Shown one piece after another: positions 22,941 to 32,065 of a stretch of DNA of 40,804 nucleotides. The position numbers were made by a program, and so were the translations under genes. Every line of letters begins with the position of its first letter. Positions within the stretch are counted from its first letter, which is position 1. The notes below the pieces were generated by a model. It did not search any database. It was not told where the DNA came from and saw nothing but the letters and a program-made list of their open reading frames with translations. Source of the stretch: Acinetobacter sp. (GTDB lineage: Bacteria > Pseudomonadota > Gammaproteobacteria > Pseudomonadales > Moraxellaceae); contig JASLHF010000264.1 of the NCBI GenBank assembly GCA_030152275.1, positions 1 to 40,804 of the forward strand, in the 5' to 3' direction.

Positions 22941-23381
22941 TTGATAAAAATAATACTTATTTGGGGGATTGCTGCGCTTTTGGCGGCAGTATCAGGATTA
23001 GCCAGCGCCGATGCGCAGACGGATGAATTGCTGCAAATGCTGAAAGCGCCTGTTGCGGAATATCAAGCGGATGATAGGCCTTATGTGATTGATCCGCAGA
23101 TCAGCAAGAAACAATATGAGGTCAGCTGGCTGATTCCGCCTATTTTCCTTCTTAGCGCTGCGGAATATGCCGGCTATAAGCGCCCTCTAACTTTGGAAAT
23201 GACTATTGAGGCGGGAAGCGGGAGGATTGTGCAGTCGCAAGTGCTGAAAAGTTCCGGTTCGGCGCGCGCTGACCGCAAAGCGCAGGAAGCGCTAGCAAAT
23301 GCTAAGCTGCAGTCTATTCCTATGGTGGAAAAATCGATGCGCTATACGCTGGTGCATAATTTTACACTGCCGGCGCCTTAG
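22941..23381 (+). CDS. Exported protein with TonB C-terminal-like domain
   Basis: 146 residues. A signal peptide covers about residues 1-24 (IILIWGIAALLAAVSGLASA). The C-terminal half has the TonB-C pattern: LTLEMTIEAGSGRIVQSQVLKSSGSARADRKAQEALANA, that is, a strand, a Gly turn, SSG, and an aligned helix with alanine pairs. There is no proline-rich linker and no transmembrane anchor beyond the signal, so it is not a full energy transducer. It starts with TTG at 22941, supported by GAGGGAG six bases upstream. Function unknown; other proteins of this kind are periplasmic adaptors or hypotheticals. Confidence 0.75.
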   Translation: MIKIILIWGIAALLAAVSGLASADAQTDELLQMLKAPVAEYQADDRPYVIDPQISKKQYEVSWLIPPIFLLSAAEYAGYKRPLTLEMTIEAGSGRIVQSQVLKSSGSARADRKAQEALANAKLQSIPMVEKSMRYTLVHNFTLPAP

Positions 23382-23634
23382 GGCTAATCATTTGAATGAA
23401 TATGATTCAGTCACATGTTGCTGAATATTTTTGGGTATTTATCAAAGATAGCATATCTGCATGAAAATGTTTTTACCCGTTTTGCTGCTAATAATTCTGT
23501 ATTGGAAATTCGTAAAATAACAAAAGTGCAAGCTGGTTTAAGAGGGCTTTGGAAGGGCTTCAGGCGCTGTCTGCAGATGAGATTTTATCCCGATGATGCG
23601 CGAAGACAATTACGCTGTGCTATGTTTATGCCCC

Positions 23635-23663
23635 AAAAAACCGCAGGCGAGGCTGCGGTTTTT
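23635..23663. terminator. Terminator between the TonB-C-like gene and dapC
   Basis: AAAAAACCGCAG, loop GCGAGG, CTGCGGTTTTT, with A- and T-runs. It serves the convergent dapC-side transcript and possibly the plus strand. The 253 bases before it (23382-23634) hold only an unsupported open frame. Confidence 0.85.
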
Positions 23664-23693
23664 GATTAAATGCTGTCGAGTGCAGTTTTTAGA

Positions 23694-24863
23694 TTATAAA
23701 ATTGCTTTTAAGCGGCGAATCACTTCTTCACACTGTGCAATATCTGCCACCAGCGCTAAACGGACATGATTTTCACCCGGATTGCCTTGTGCTGTATCAC
23801 GTGACAGATAACGGCCTGGCAATACTTTCACATGCGCTTTTTCCATTAACATTTTGGCAAAAGCTTCGTCATTGTCAACTTTTAGCCAGTAGTAAAATCC
23901 CGCATCTGGTTTTTGCAAAGGCAGCAAATGTCCCAGTTCATTTTGGAACAGTTCGAATTTAGCGCGGTAAAGTTTACGGTTTTCTTCAACGTGAGTTTCA
24001 TCATCCCAGGCTGCAATAGATGCCAGCTGATGCTGTACCGGCATAGCTGCACCGTGGTAAGTGCGGTATTGAAGATAAGGCTTGAGTAATGCAGCATCAC
24101 CGGCAACAAAGCCAGAGCGCATACCCGGTAAGTTGGAACGCTTAGACAGTGAGTGGAAGACCACGCAGTTCTTATAATCGTCACGGCCGATTTCAGCACA
24201 TACTTCCAATAAGCCAACCGGCGCTTCATCAAACCACAGCTCCGAATAGCATTCATCAGAAGCAATCACGAAGTTATATTGGTCTGAAAGGGTAATCAGC
24301 TTTTTGAACTGTTCTTTTGACAGCACGGCACCTGTTGGGTTGCCCGGTGTACAAACAAATAGCAGCGCCGTTTTTTCCCAAACTTCGGCAGGAACTGCGT
24401 CGAAGTCGCCAAGATAGTTATTTTCTTCGGTACAGTTAATGAAGTACGGTTCTGCACCTGCAAGTAAAGTTGCACCTTCATAAATCTGGTAAAACGGATT
24501 CGGCATCACCACATAAGGCGCATCTTCACGTTTCACCAAGGCTTGTACAAAGGAGAAAATCGCTTCGCGTGTACCAGAAACAGGCAGTATATTGCTCTCT
24601 GCGCTAATGCTGTTCAGCTTGAAACGGCGTGTTAGCCAATTGGCAATACTGGTGCGCAGTTCAGGTAAGCCTTTACTGTTTGGGTAAGTCGATAAGTGCT
24701 GGAAGTTGTCAATAATTGCTTGCTTCACAAACTCAGGAGCCGGATGCTTCGGTTCGCCAATCGACAGCGGAATTAATGGCAAATCTGCAGGCTGAATATC
24801 CGCGAAAAGTTTATTTAGCTTTTCAAAAGGATAGGGATGCAATAACGACAAACTTGAGTTCAT
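23694..24863 (-). CDS. dapC: Succinyldiaminopimelate transaminase
   Basis: PLP aminotransferase of the lysine/diaminopimelate route; transfers the amino group from glutamate to N-succinyl-2-amino-6-oxopimelate. Seen: LHPYPFEKLNKLFADI at the N-terminus, PLSIGEPKHPAP, the NPTGAV cofactor motif (CTPGNPTGAVLS), and VFHSLSKRSNLPGMRSGFVAG with the PLP lysine. 389 residues. It is 24 bases downstream of glnD, so it is probably transcribed with it. In Acinetobacter and Pseudomonas dapC next to glnD is a familiar order, from memory. Confidence 0.9.
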   Translation of the reverse strand: MNSSLSLLHPYPFEKLNKLFADIQPADLPLIPLSIGEPKHPAPEFVKQAIIDNFQHLSTYPNSKGLPELRTSIANWLTRRFKLNSISAESNILPVSGTREAIFSFVQALVKREDAPYVVMPNPFYQIYEGATLLAGAEPYFINCTEENNYLGDFDAVPAEVWEKTALLFVCTPGNPTGAVLSKEQFKKLITLSDQYNFVIASDECYSELWFDEAPVGLLEVCAEIGRDDYKNCVVFHSLSKRSNLPGMRSGFVAGDAALLKPYLQYRTYHGAAMPVQHQLASIAAWDDETHVEENRKLYRAKFELFQNELGHLLPLQKPDAGFYYWLKVDNDEAFAKMLMEKAHVKVLPGRYLSRDTAQGNPGENHVRLALVADIAQCEEVIRRLKAIL

Positions 24864-24887
24864 GAAACAGTTACCGGTTAAATTAAG

Positions 24888-27554
24888 TTAATGATGGCCG
24901 CAGACTTGATTAGAAGCTTCATCCAGCGCAGATTTTAACTGGGCTGCGAAAGTTTCCGCTTCGGATTCGGTCATGGGTGTGCCGTCTTTTTTGGTGACAA
25001 AGAAAATATCTTCAGCGCGTTCGCCTAAGGTGGCAATTTTAGCAGAATGTATGTCCAAACCCTGCATCATAAATAAACCGCCTACTTTGGCAAGCAGTCC
25101 CGGATGGTCGAGCGTTGCAATTTCCACCATATTTTGCTGCAGCGCTTCATTCAGCGTCACGTCTACAGTATTTTCAATATCAAAATGCCGCAGCTGGCGC
25201 GGAATCCGGCGCTGCATCAAGCCAGGGTATACATCGGACTGGCTGAGTGCGCTTTTTAAAGCATCTATCACGGTTTCTTCGCGCTCTGGGTCGGTCAGCA
25301 GAGTGCCGAAACGGTCCAGTACAACATAGGTGTCCAAGCTGAACGCTTTGACAGCGGTAATAATACGCGCATCCTGCACATCCAGATTCATGCGGTCAAG
25401 AATCGCCACGGTGGTTGCAAATAGATTTGGCTGATCTTGAGTGTAGATAAAGATCTGCACTGCGTCTTGTGCATATTTTCGGTGTGCACGCATTAGGACT
25501 AAGGGTTCAGGGTTGTCGCCATGCTGTAAAATGGCGCGAGTGTGCCACGCTATTTCATCGGCAGATTCTTTGATAAAGTATTCATCCCCCAGCTCCTGCC
25601 AAACTTTTTCCACATCATCCAGTGAGAAATCTTCGACCAGCAATTCACTGGCAGTAAATTTCGTGTCTTCGATCAGCATTTGATAATCTACCGGACGGCC
25701 AATGCCTGAACGGATAACATCACGCGTCTGAGTATAGAGTTGGCGCATGAGGGAGGCGCGCCATGTATTCCACAGGGTAGGATTGGTGGCGTTAATATCC
25801 GCAACGGTTAAGGTATACAGATAGTCCAAATGTTCCATATCACCCATTTTTTCGGCAAAGGTGCGTACCACATCAGGGTCTGAAATGTCTTTTTTCTGTG
25901 AGGTGACAGACATCTGCAAATGGCTTTTAACCAGCCATGCCACAAGGTTGGCCTCGCGTTCGGTGAAGCCGTGTGCTACACAGAATTTAATTGCATCCGA
26001 GGCGCCTAATTCACTGTGGTCGCCGCCGCGGCCTTTGGCAATGTCGTGGAAAATAGCCGCCAGATAGACAATATCGCGTCGCGCCAAACGCTGGAAGACT
26101 GAACTGACTACCGGGAAGTCTTTGGCAAATTCCGGCTCTTTAAAGCGGTTGAGATTACGGATCAGCAGCAGGGTGTGCGCATCGACCGTATAGATATGAA
26201 ACAGGTCATACTGCATAAGCCCCATGATTTGGCCAAATGCTGGAATATAGTTGCCCAGCACGCCATAGCGCTTCATCGCAACTAATGTGTCATACAAGCG
26301 GTAAGGTGAGCGGATAATGGCCATAAATAGCGCTTGATGAACAGGATTGTCACGGAAGCTTTGGTCTATGCGTTTGGCAGCTAAAGTCAGCAGGCGAAGG
26401 GTACGCGCGCGGATACCTTTAATTTCAGGACGATTAGCTAATAAATAGAAGATTTCTAAAATTGCGCTTGGATTTTCAGAGAAAATTTTATGATGCTGTA
26501 CTGCCAGCTTGCCATCGACCAGTTTGAAATTTTCATTAATTTCTTCAATCTTGCGTTCATAACTCGGCAGGCGCGGGGTAATTACAGACTCATTGAAATA
26601 GGCCAAAAGCATTTCATTTAATGTCGATACCTGTTGCGCACTGCGGTAATAGCGCTTCATAAACTGTTCAATGGGATAGTTCGGCGATTTGCCTTCTTCA
26701 CGGTGATAGCCAAATTTACCTGCAATATCACGCTGGTAGTCAAACAGCAGACGGTTTTCATCGCGTTTGGTTAAGCGGTGCAAATGATGGCGAATTTCCC
26801 AGAGAAAACTTTCGGTTTCTTCCAGCACACCCAGCTCGAATTCTGAAATAAAGCCCAAATGCACCAAGTCATAAATCCGGTTAACCCGAAAATGCCGCTT
26901 GGCAATCCAGCCAATTTGATTGATGTCGCGGATACCGCCTGGCGCATTTTTAATGTCGGGTTCTAAATTGCTCTCGGTATTGTTGTGCTGTGTATGGCGT
27001 TTGGCCTGTTCCTGCATTTTGGCATCGAAGAATGTTTTGTCGGTCCATGTTTGTGAAACAATGCGGCGCGGCCATTTCGCCAAATGCTCATTGCCGGTAA
27101 TCAGGCGTGCTTCAATCAGTGCGGTGGCAACGGTCAGATCGTTGGTGGCTTGAGTGACGCAATCGGCAATGGTGCGCACACTAATGCCGGGCTTAAAGTT
27201 TCCGACATCCCACAGTGAAGAAATAAATGTGGAAATCTGTTTTTCAACATCTTTAGGAATATCATCTTCTGACAGAATCATGATGTCGACATCTGAATAA
27301 GGCAGCATTTCGCGGCGTCCGTAACCGCCCACCGCAAAAAGGCCTAAACTGGTGTCTTGCAGTTCTGCATGGCGCCATAAAAATTTAAGGGCTTCATCAA
27401 TCAGATCTGAACGGGTGCGGATAATATCCCGAATTGATTCACCTTGTTCAAAACCCTCCTGAAGCTGATTTTCTACATCGGTACGCCATTGGTTGATCGC
27501 TTTGATGTCATGGCTGCTTTTAACATAATTCAGCAGCGGAAGAGTATTGGTCAT
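24888..27554 (-). CDS. glnD: Bifunctional PII uridylyltransferase/uridylyl-removing enzyme
   Basis: Nitrogen sensor that adds UMP to PII proteins when glutamine is low and removes it when high. Seen: N-terminal nucleotidyltransferase with FAVGGYGRREMLPYSDVDIMIL (about residues 73-94). The HD hydrolase domain has FHDIAKGRGGDHSELGA near residue 500. Two C-terminal ACT domains (around 705-775 and 815-880) sense glutamine. 888 residues, the usual size. The start is the ATG at 27554; an in-frame TTG two codons earlier is less likely. A 29-base gap separates it from purT, which suggests purT-glnD-dapC may be one message. Confidence 0.95.
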   Translation of the reverse strand: MTNTLPLLNYVKSSHDIKAINQWRTDVENQLQEGFEQGESIRDIIRTRSDLIDEALKFLWRHAELQDTSLGLFAVGGYGRREMLPYSDVDIMILSEDDIPKDVEKQISTFISSLWDVGNFKPGISVRTIADCVTQATNDLTVATALIEARLITGNEHLAKWPRRIVSQTWTDKTFFDAKMQEQAKRHTQHNNTESNLEPDIKNAPGGIRDINQIGWIAKRHFRVNRIYDLVHLGFISEFELGVLEETESFLWEIRHHLHRLTKRDENRLLFDYQRDIAGKFGYHREEGKSPNYPIEQFMKRYYRSAQQVSTLNEMLLAYFNESVITPRLPSYERKIEEINENFKLVDGKLAVQHHKIFSENPSAILEIFYLLANRPEIKGIRARTLRLLTLAAKRIDQSFRDNPVHQALFMAIIRSPYRLYDTLVAMKRYGVLGNYIPAFGQIMGLMQYDLFHIYTVDAHTLLLIRNLNRFKEPEFAKDFPVVSSVFQRLARRDIVYLAAIFHDIAKGRGGDHSELGASDAIKFCVAHGFTEREANLVAWLVKSHLQMSVTSQKKDISDPDVVRTFAEKMGDMEHLDYLYTLTVADINATNPTLWNTWRASLMRQLYTQTRDVIRSGIGRPVDYQMLIEDTKFTASELLVEDFSLDDVEKVWQELGDEYFIKESADEIAWHTRAILQHGDNPEPLVLMRAHRKYAQDAVQIFIYTQDQPNLFATTVAILDRMNLDVQDARIITAVKAFSLDTYVVLDRFGTLLTDPEREETVIDALKSALSQSDVYPGLMQRRIPRQLRHFDIENTVDVTLNEALQQNMVEIATLDHPGLLAKVGGLFMMQGLDIHSAKIATLGERAEDIFFVTKKDGTPMTESEAETFAAQLKSALDEASNQVCGHH

Positions 27555-27583
27555 GAACAAGGGTCCGTTTTGGTCTAACTGGC

Positions 27584-28789
27584 TTAGTTTTGATGAACAC
27601 TGATTTGCTGTGCGGTGTGCTGCGCAAGTTCACGCGCTTGTTCTGCAGTTTCTGCACGCGCTGTTGCAACACCCATACGGCGCCGCTTAAAACCTTCTGG
27701 CTTGCCGAATAAACGCAAATCGGTATTTGGATTTGCTAAAGCAAGATTTAAGCCAGAAAATGATAAATTGCAGTCATCCACGCCTGCATAAATGACTGCG
27801 CTGGCTGCAGTGCTGTGACGTGCGGTATTCACCGGTAAGCCCAAAATTGCGCGCGCGTGCAGTTCAAATTCGCTTTGATATTGAGAAGCAAGCGTTACAA
27901 GGCCAGTGTCGTGCGGACGTGGAGAAACTTCACTAAACCATACTTTATCGCCTTTGACAAACAGTTCCACACCAAAAATCCCGCAGCCGCCTAAAGCAAC
28001 AGTAACTTTATTGGCAATACGTTTGGCCTCATCTAATGCTGCTGGAGTCATGGCTTGAGGCTGCCAGCTTTCGACATAGTCGCCAGAATCTTGGCGGTGA
28101 CCAATGGGGTCGCAGAATGTAGTTTCAATTTCACCTGTTTCTGCATTTTTAGCGCGAACAGTCAGCAGTGTAATTTCAAAGTCAAAATCAATTTGAGATT
28201 CGACAATTACAGTCCCTTGATTAACGCGGCCGCCGGTTTGTGCATATTCCCAAGCCGCATCGACTTCATCAAAACTCTTCACACGCGATTGGCCTTTGCC
28301 TGAAGATGACATCACTGGCTTCACAAAGTTTGGATAGCCAATATCATCACAGGCAGCACGGAACGCTTCTAAAGAGCTTGCAAAACGGTAGGCTGAAGTC
28401 GGTAAGCCCAGTTCTTCTGCGGCAAGACGGCGAATACCTTCGCGGTTCATGGTGAGGTTGACCGCTTTGGCAGATGGAATTACGGTGGCTAAATTTTGCT
28501 GCTCAATATCCAGCAAAACTTCAGTGGCAATAGCTTCAATTTCCGGCACGATTAAATTCGGTTTTACTTCCGCAATTAAGGCTTTTAACGCTTCAGGATC
28601 GGCCATATTTAAGGTATGGGAAAAATGCGCAACCTGCATCGCAGGAGCATGGTCATAACGATCAGCAGCATGAACTTCTACACCTAAGCGTTGTAATGAA
28701 ATCACAACTTCTTTACCGAGTTCGCCAGAACCTAACAGTAAGACTTTAAAAGCTGAAGACTGAAGTGGAGTACCAATAGTTACGCTCAT
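27584..28789 (-). CDS. purT: Formate-dependent phosphoribosylglycinamide formyltransferase (GAR transformylase 2)
   Basis: Makes formyl-GAR from GAR, ATP and formate, the folate-free version of the third purine step. Seen: N-terminal LLLGSGELGKEVVISLQRLG, then the ATP-grasp domain with PNFVKPVMSSSGKGQSR, GVELFVKGDKVWFSEVSPRPHDTG and SAVIYAG. 401 residues from the ATG at 28789, which has GGATGA eight bases upstream; an earlier in-frame ATG at 28798 has no ribosome site. It shows no sign of a PurR-type operator. Last gene upstream of the run glnD-dapC on the same strand. Confidence 0.95.
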   Translation of the reverse strand: MSVTIGTPLQSSAFKVLLLGSGELGKEVVISLQRLGVEVHAADRYDHAPAMQVAHFSHTLNMADPEALKALIAEVKPNLIVPEIEAIATEVLLDIEQQNLATVIPSAKAVNLTMNREGIRRLAAEELGLPTSAYRFASSLEAFRAACDDIGYPNFVKPVMSSSGKGQSRVKSFDEVDAAWEYAQTGGRVNQGTVIVESQIDFDFEITLLTVRAKNAETGEIETTFCDPIGHRQDSGDYVESWQPQAMTPAALDEAKRIANKVTVALGGCGIFGVELFVKGDKVWFSEVSPRPHDTGLVTLASQYQSEFELHARAILGLPVNTARHSTAASAVIYAGVDDCNLSFSGLNLALANPNTDLRLFGKPEGFKRRRMGVATARAETAEQARELAQHTAQQISVHQN

Positions 28790-28889
28790 GTAAATCATCC
28801 ATGCTTGATTTTATGGGGTTTTAGCATAGCAGAACTTCATTGCTAGATAAGCGCGTATTCACATAAATAAATGATATTGTCCAACAATT

Positions 28890-29543
28890 TTATTTATAAG
28901 TTTTGATGTTGGATATTGTTGTCATCTTCTGAGGCTGAAGGTGTTGAAGTGTATAAATACGGCTTTGCGGTGCACGTTTTTCCATCGCTAAAATTTGCTC
29001 ATTGCTTAAATTAAGTAGGTGCAACAGGTCTAAAGTTTGAGAACGCCTAAACAGAAAGCAAGGAAACACAAAGGGGAGGACAAAGCCGATAACAAATAGC
29101 CCTATTCCAGACAGGCTAAATTTTACAGCATCGTATAATATATGCAGAAATTGAATAGGCTCTGCTGGTGGCCTAACAAATGAAAACAGTAGAAATAGTA
29201 AAATCAAAGATGTAGCGAATATTTGTATAAAGATCGGCAGTACTCGATGAAGCATACTCCAATGTCCAAATATCATTTCTCTTGGGTGTAAATGTATAAC
29301 TTGTTGAGTTAAATTATAAAAAGCGATAATTTTATTTTTTCCATGCTTTTCGATGTAAATAGCACGTACCCAATCACTTGGCTCAGCATGGACTTCAACA
29401 AAATGCCCGTTAAAATTTTGTGCATTCATAAAGCATTCAAAATAGATGGCAGGCAGTTCATAACGATGAAAGACGGTCAGCAGCGCATCACGTCGATGAT
29501 GAATGAATATTTTTCCTTCAATAATGTACTTTGACTCAAACAT
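28890..29543 (-). CDS. Two-helix membrane protein of unknown function
   Basis: 217 residues. The N-terminal 95 are soluble with many aromatic and basic residues (for instance HHRRDALLTVFHRYELPAIYFE). Two long membrane helices follow (about 100-125 and 138-166), then a charged C-terminal tail to residue 217. I do not recognise a family. Codon choice and composition (higher AT) differ from the neighbouring housekeeping genes, so it may be accessory. It sits alone between purT and the second azlCD operon. Confidence 0.7.
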   Translation of the reverse strand: MFESKYIIEGKIFIHHRRDALLTVFHRYELPAIYFECFMNAQNFNGHFVEVHAEPSDWVRAIYIEKHGKNKIIAFYNLTQQVIHLHPREMIFGHWSMLHRVLPIFIQIFATSLILLFLLFSFVRPPAEPIQFLHILYDAVKFSLSGIGLFVIGFVLPFVFPCFLFRRSQTLDLLHLLNLSNEQILAMEKRAPQSRIYTLQHLQPQKMTTISNIKTYK

Positions 29544-29581
29544 GCCAAATTTCCTATTTTTGTTTTTATGAAATGGCTAAT

Positions 29582-29615
29582 AAAAAGCTTATGTCTTTTA
29601 TTGTACATAAGCTTT
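29582..29615. terminator. Terminator after the second azlCD operon
   Basis: AAAGCTTATGT facing ACATAAGCTTT, 11 bp perfect with a 10-base loop. On the minus strand it is followed by TTTTTA, ending azlD2. Confidence 0.85.
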
Positions 29616-29637
29616 GAAATTTATTTAATTTAAAATA

Positions 29638-29979
29638 TCAGACAGGGATATAGGTATAGACCAAGCCATAGGTCAGGGCAGCAGTCAGGGTAGCTAGGAC
29701 AATCCGCTTAAACTTAAAGTACAAGCCTGTAAGCACAGCAAAACCGACCAGCATGGCAAAACTTTTATTGGGTGTTTCAAGCAGCGGCGGCAAAGTTGCA
29801 ACCACCAACATGGAGCTAATGGCAGCAATACCGATTGAACCTAGCGCGATCTTAAGCCATAAGGCACCACGTTTTTGTGAACCTTGCTGAAATTTTTGAA
29901 TGACAAAAAAAGGGCCAAAACGAGAGGTGAAATTGGCAATGCCGACCAAGATGCCGACCAAGATAATCTCGATATTCAT
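29638..29979 (-). CDS. azlD: AzlD-family small exporter subunit (pair 2)
   Basis: 113 residues with about three to four membrane helices; NFTSRFGPFFVIQKFQQGSQ and GVLVGIANFT resemble AzlD start regions. Much diverged from the AzlD at 2968-3267, so this is not a recent duplicate. Overlaps azlC2 by four bases (ATGA), implying coupled translation. As with the first pair, export of branched-chain or similar amino acids is the family role; the substrate here is not known. A terminator follows at 29582. Confidence 0.8.
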   Translation of the reverse strand: MNIEIILVGILVGIANFTSRFGPFFVIQKFQQGSQKRGALWLKIALGSIGIAAISSMLVVATLPPLLETPNKSFAMLVGFAVLTGLYFKFKRIVLATLTAALTYGLVYTYIPV

Positions 29980-30728
29980 GATGCTTCTCCCATATGTTCT
30001 GGGTCTGGCCGTTTTAGCACATAGTGTTTAAATAAGCCTGCAAAAATACCGGAAGAAATTCCGATGAAAATAGCCGCAGATAAATCGATAAAGTAGCAGG
30101 CAATGGCTGACACAATAATGGTGACTGTAACTACAAAAGTATGCTTTTTCTCAAAGGCGGCAAGTAAAAAGCTTAAGAATAATGCCGGCAGCAAAAAGTC
30201 TAAAGCAGCTTGTAAGAACTGCGGAAGATTGCTGACTTGATCGGCAAACATGCCGCCCAAGAATGAGCCCAGCGCCCAAGACATCCAGCTGAACAGGCTT
30301 AAGCCAAGCATCCATGACTCAGACCACTCCTGACGGCGCTGAGTCAGCTTGATCATGCCGGAAGCAAAGACTTCATCAGTCAAACCCCAAGCCCAAACGG
30401 CAGTTTTCTTTAAGTTGAGCCGGTCCTGAATGAGGTTTTGCAATGCTGGACCGTACAATAAATGACGGATATCCAATGCGATGACGGTAAGCGCGGTCAT
30501 CCAAATAGATGTGCCGCTGCCCAGCAGAGCTACGACTAAAAATTGGCTGGCGCCCGCATACATAGAGCAAGATAAAAACAATGCTTCCCATGCGGTAAAG
30601 CCAAACTGTGTTGCAGAAACGCCAAAGGCAAAAGAAACAGGCAGATAAGTAAAGATAATGGCTTGGCTGTCTTTAGCGCCTTGCCAAAAACCGGCTGGTT
30701 TCACGGGAGAGATATTGTGCTCAGACAC
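29976..30728 (-). CDS. azlC: AzlC-family exporter large subunit (pair 2)
   Basis: 250-residue multi-pass protein with AzlC motifs: ITFLPVSFAFG-type start (FTYLPVSFAFGVSATQFG), CSMYAGASQFLVVALLGSG, LDIRHLLYGPALQNLI and WGLTDEVFASGMI. These correspond to the FALVLG, GGSEFAI, NSRHLLMG and CDESWAIG segments of pair 1, which shows homology but low identity. The start is a GTG at 30728 with AGG eight bases before. No regulator gene is next to it; the next gene upstream is a divergent lipoprotein. Confidence 0.85.
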   Translation of the reverse strand: MSEHNISPVKPAGFWQGAKDSQAIIFTYLPVSFAFGVSATQFGFTAWEALFLSCSMYAGASQFLVVALLGSGTSIWMTALTVIALDIRHLLYGPALQNLIQDRLNLKKTAVWAWGLTDEVFASGMIKLTQRRQEWSESWMLGLSLFSWMSWALGSFLGGMFADQVSNLPQFLQAALDFLLPALFLSFLLAAFEKKHTFVVTVTIIVSAIACYFIDLSAAIFIGISSGIFAGLFKHYVLKRPDPEHMGEAS

Positions 30729-30829
30729 GACACACCTAGCTGGAGATTAGATCAACGGGTGAATTAGATTGTGTATTGTAGCTGAATTTACTAGCATAGT
30801 GCCGAAATGTTCGTATGGATGAACCCGAG

Positions 30830-31315
30830 ATGTTCAGCTTTAAGCCAAATGCGTTAAACGTCCTTGTGCTGGCCGGCAGCGCGCTGCTGCTTCAGGCCTG
30901 CAGTGACGGCTCTTCTAAACACTCTGAAGATAAAGTAGAAATTAAGCCTGCACCAAAGCTCACAAATGATGCAACGGCCTATGCTGGTGAAGCATGGAAA
31001 TTGATTAATGCAGTTGATGCAATTGTGTATGCAAAGCAAATTGATCAAATTGAGGAAAAAGTGCGTAAACCTGCACGCAAGCTCAGTACTGACTGGCGGA
31101 TTAATGTCAAAATGACGGACTCTGTGACAGAGGGGAAATATGCATTGTGCCGCAAAGCTCTGACCAGTTTGGATGTGTGGGCGCGTGAAATGCAGGAGGG
31201 CAGCAATGCCGCGCTGCAGCGTCAGGCAGATTATGAACGCGATAAAAAGCAGTGCCAAGACGCGATAGAAAATCCAAATTTAGGCAATACTGACCCGAAA
31301 AAAATCGGAGTCTAG
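30830..31315 (+). CDS. Small lipoprotein, unknown function
   Basis: 161 residues. Residues 1-24 form a lipoprotein signal with lipobox LLQAC. The mature part has a 25-residue polar linker (SKHSEDKVEIKPAPK) and then a mainly helical domain to the end, with two cysteines (YALCRKAL and KKQCQDAI) that could form a disulfide. I do not know the family. I start at the ATG at 30830; an in-frame ATG at 30815 would add five acidic residues before the signal. Divergent from the azlCD2 operon; ends with a strong terminator. Confidence 0.75.
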   Translation: MFSFKPNALNVLVLAGSALLLQACSDGSSKHSEDKVEIKPAPKLTNDATAYAGEAWKLINAVDAIVYAKQIDQIEEKVRKPARKLSTDWRINVKMTDSVTEGKYALCRKALTSLDVWAREMQEGSNAALQRQADYERDKKQCQDAIENPNLGNTDPKKIGV

Positions 31316-31384
31316 TCTGTTTTAGTCATATTTGAGGTGTATTGTGGATTTAATCATACTTTGATGATAGTCCGCCCATACATT

Positions 31385-31419
31385 AAAGGCCCTAAGCTCA
31401 CAAGCTTGGGGCTTTTTTT
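31385..31419 (+). terminator. Intrinsic terminator after the lipoprotein gene
   Basis: AAAGGCCCTAAGCT, loop CACA, AGCTTGGGGCTTTT plus T-run: 14-bp stem with two G-T pairs. Confidence 0.92.
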
Positions 31420-31909
31420 ATTACAGTAAAGTCCGCCTTAAAGGGAGGGTTTTGATGCTTTGCCATTGCTCTCAAACAAAGCAATTGACGAAAAAATGCA
31501 ATATTCATTGAGTTTGTTTATTTAGGGGGAAATGAAATTGAGGTGCTTAACTTATAATTAAATTCTCATATTTTGAAATATTAATGATATTTTTCGCCTA
31601 TTCTTTGAACGATATTTATATTGATATGCTTTATAAAAATTAAATTTTTTATAGAGGTTTATGCTTGTTTATTGCTCTATTTTGATTTTAATCAATAGTA
31701 AGCATTTGTTTTTTTAAATTTTTATTTATGGGGCTATTAATTTTTCTGATGAGTTGAAATTTTATTAATATAAAAAAACACTCAATAATATGTAAATTCG
31801 ATTACATTATAAAAAATGTGAATTATCGTAATTTGATAAAATATGAAATAATTATTACATAAAGGGTGTATTAGATTAGCTGAATAGTTAAAAGAAATAG
31901 GTAATTAAG
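31420..31909. other. 490-base very AT-rich region
   Basis: No gene of normal size. A strong ribosome-site-like AAGGGAGGG precedes an 18-codon frame starting at the ATG at 31455 (MLCHCSQTKQ). It is too short to call. The rest, 31550-31900, is about 80 percent A+T, more than any other part of the window, and reads as a promoter or curved DNA. A TTGATA at 31833 may be a -35 for the peptide gene. Confidence 0.5.
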
Positions 31910-32065
31910 ATGAAAAAAGCATTAATGATGGTATCACTTGCTGCTGTTATGCTAACTGCGGTTAATGTGCAAGCGAGCGCAGATGTACAATCTAACTCAG
32001 AGACAAATAGTCCAGCCTGCACCAATGGATTTGACAGTGTTGATGTATGTAAGCTGTTGTCATAG
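31910..32065 (+). CDS. 51-residue exported peptide with two cysteines
   Basis: Reads MKKALMMVSLAAVMLTAVNV then QASADVQSNSETNSPACTNG, ending in a short Cys-containing tail and TAG. Residues 1-24 are a clear signal peptide with cleavage after ASA. The mature peptide would be only about 27 residues, with two cysteines ten residues apart, so a disulfide loop is possible. Supported by AGG eight bases before the ATG and by the signal sequence pattern. I recognise no family. It may be a true small secreted peptide or the 5' remainder of a longer gene, because sequence downstream resembles an inverted coding fragment. Confidence 0.6.
   Translation: MKKALMMVSLAAVMLTAVNVQASADVQSNSETNSPACTNGFDSVDVCKLLS

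Noticed and set aside
23415..23669. 84-codon plus-strand frame after the TonB-C-like gene
   Set aside because: Runs through the terminator at 23635-23663, has no ribosome site, and shows no domain pattern.
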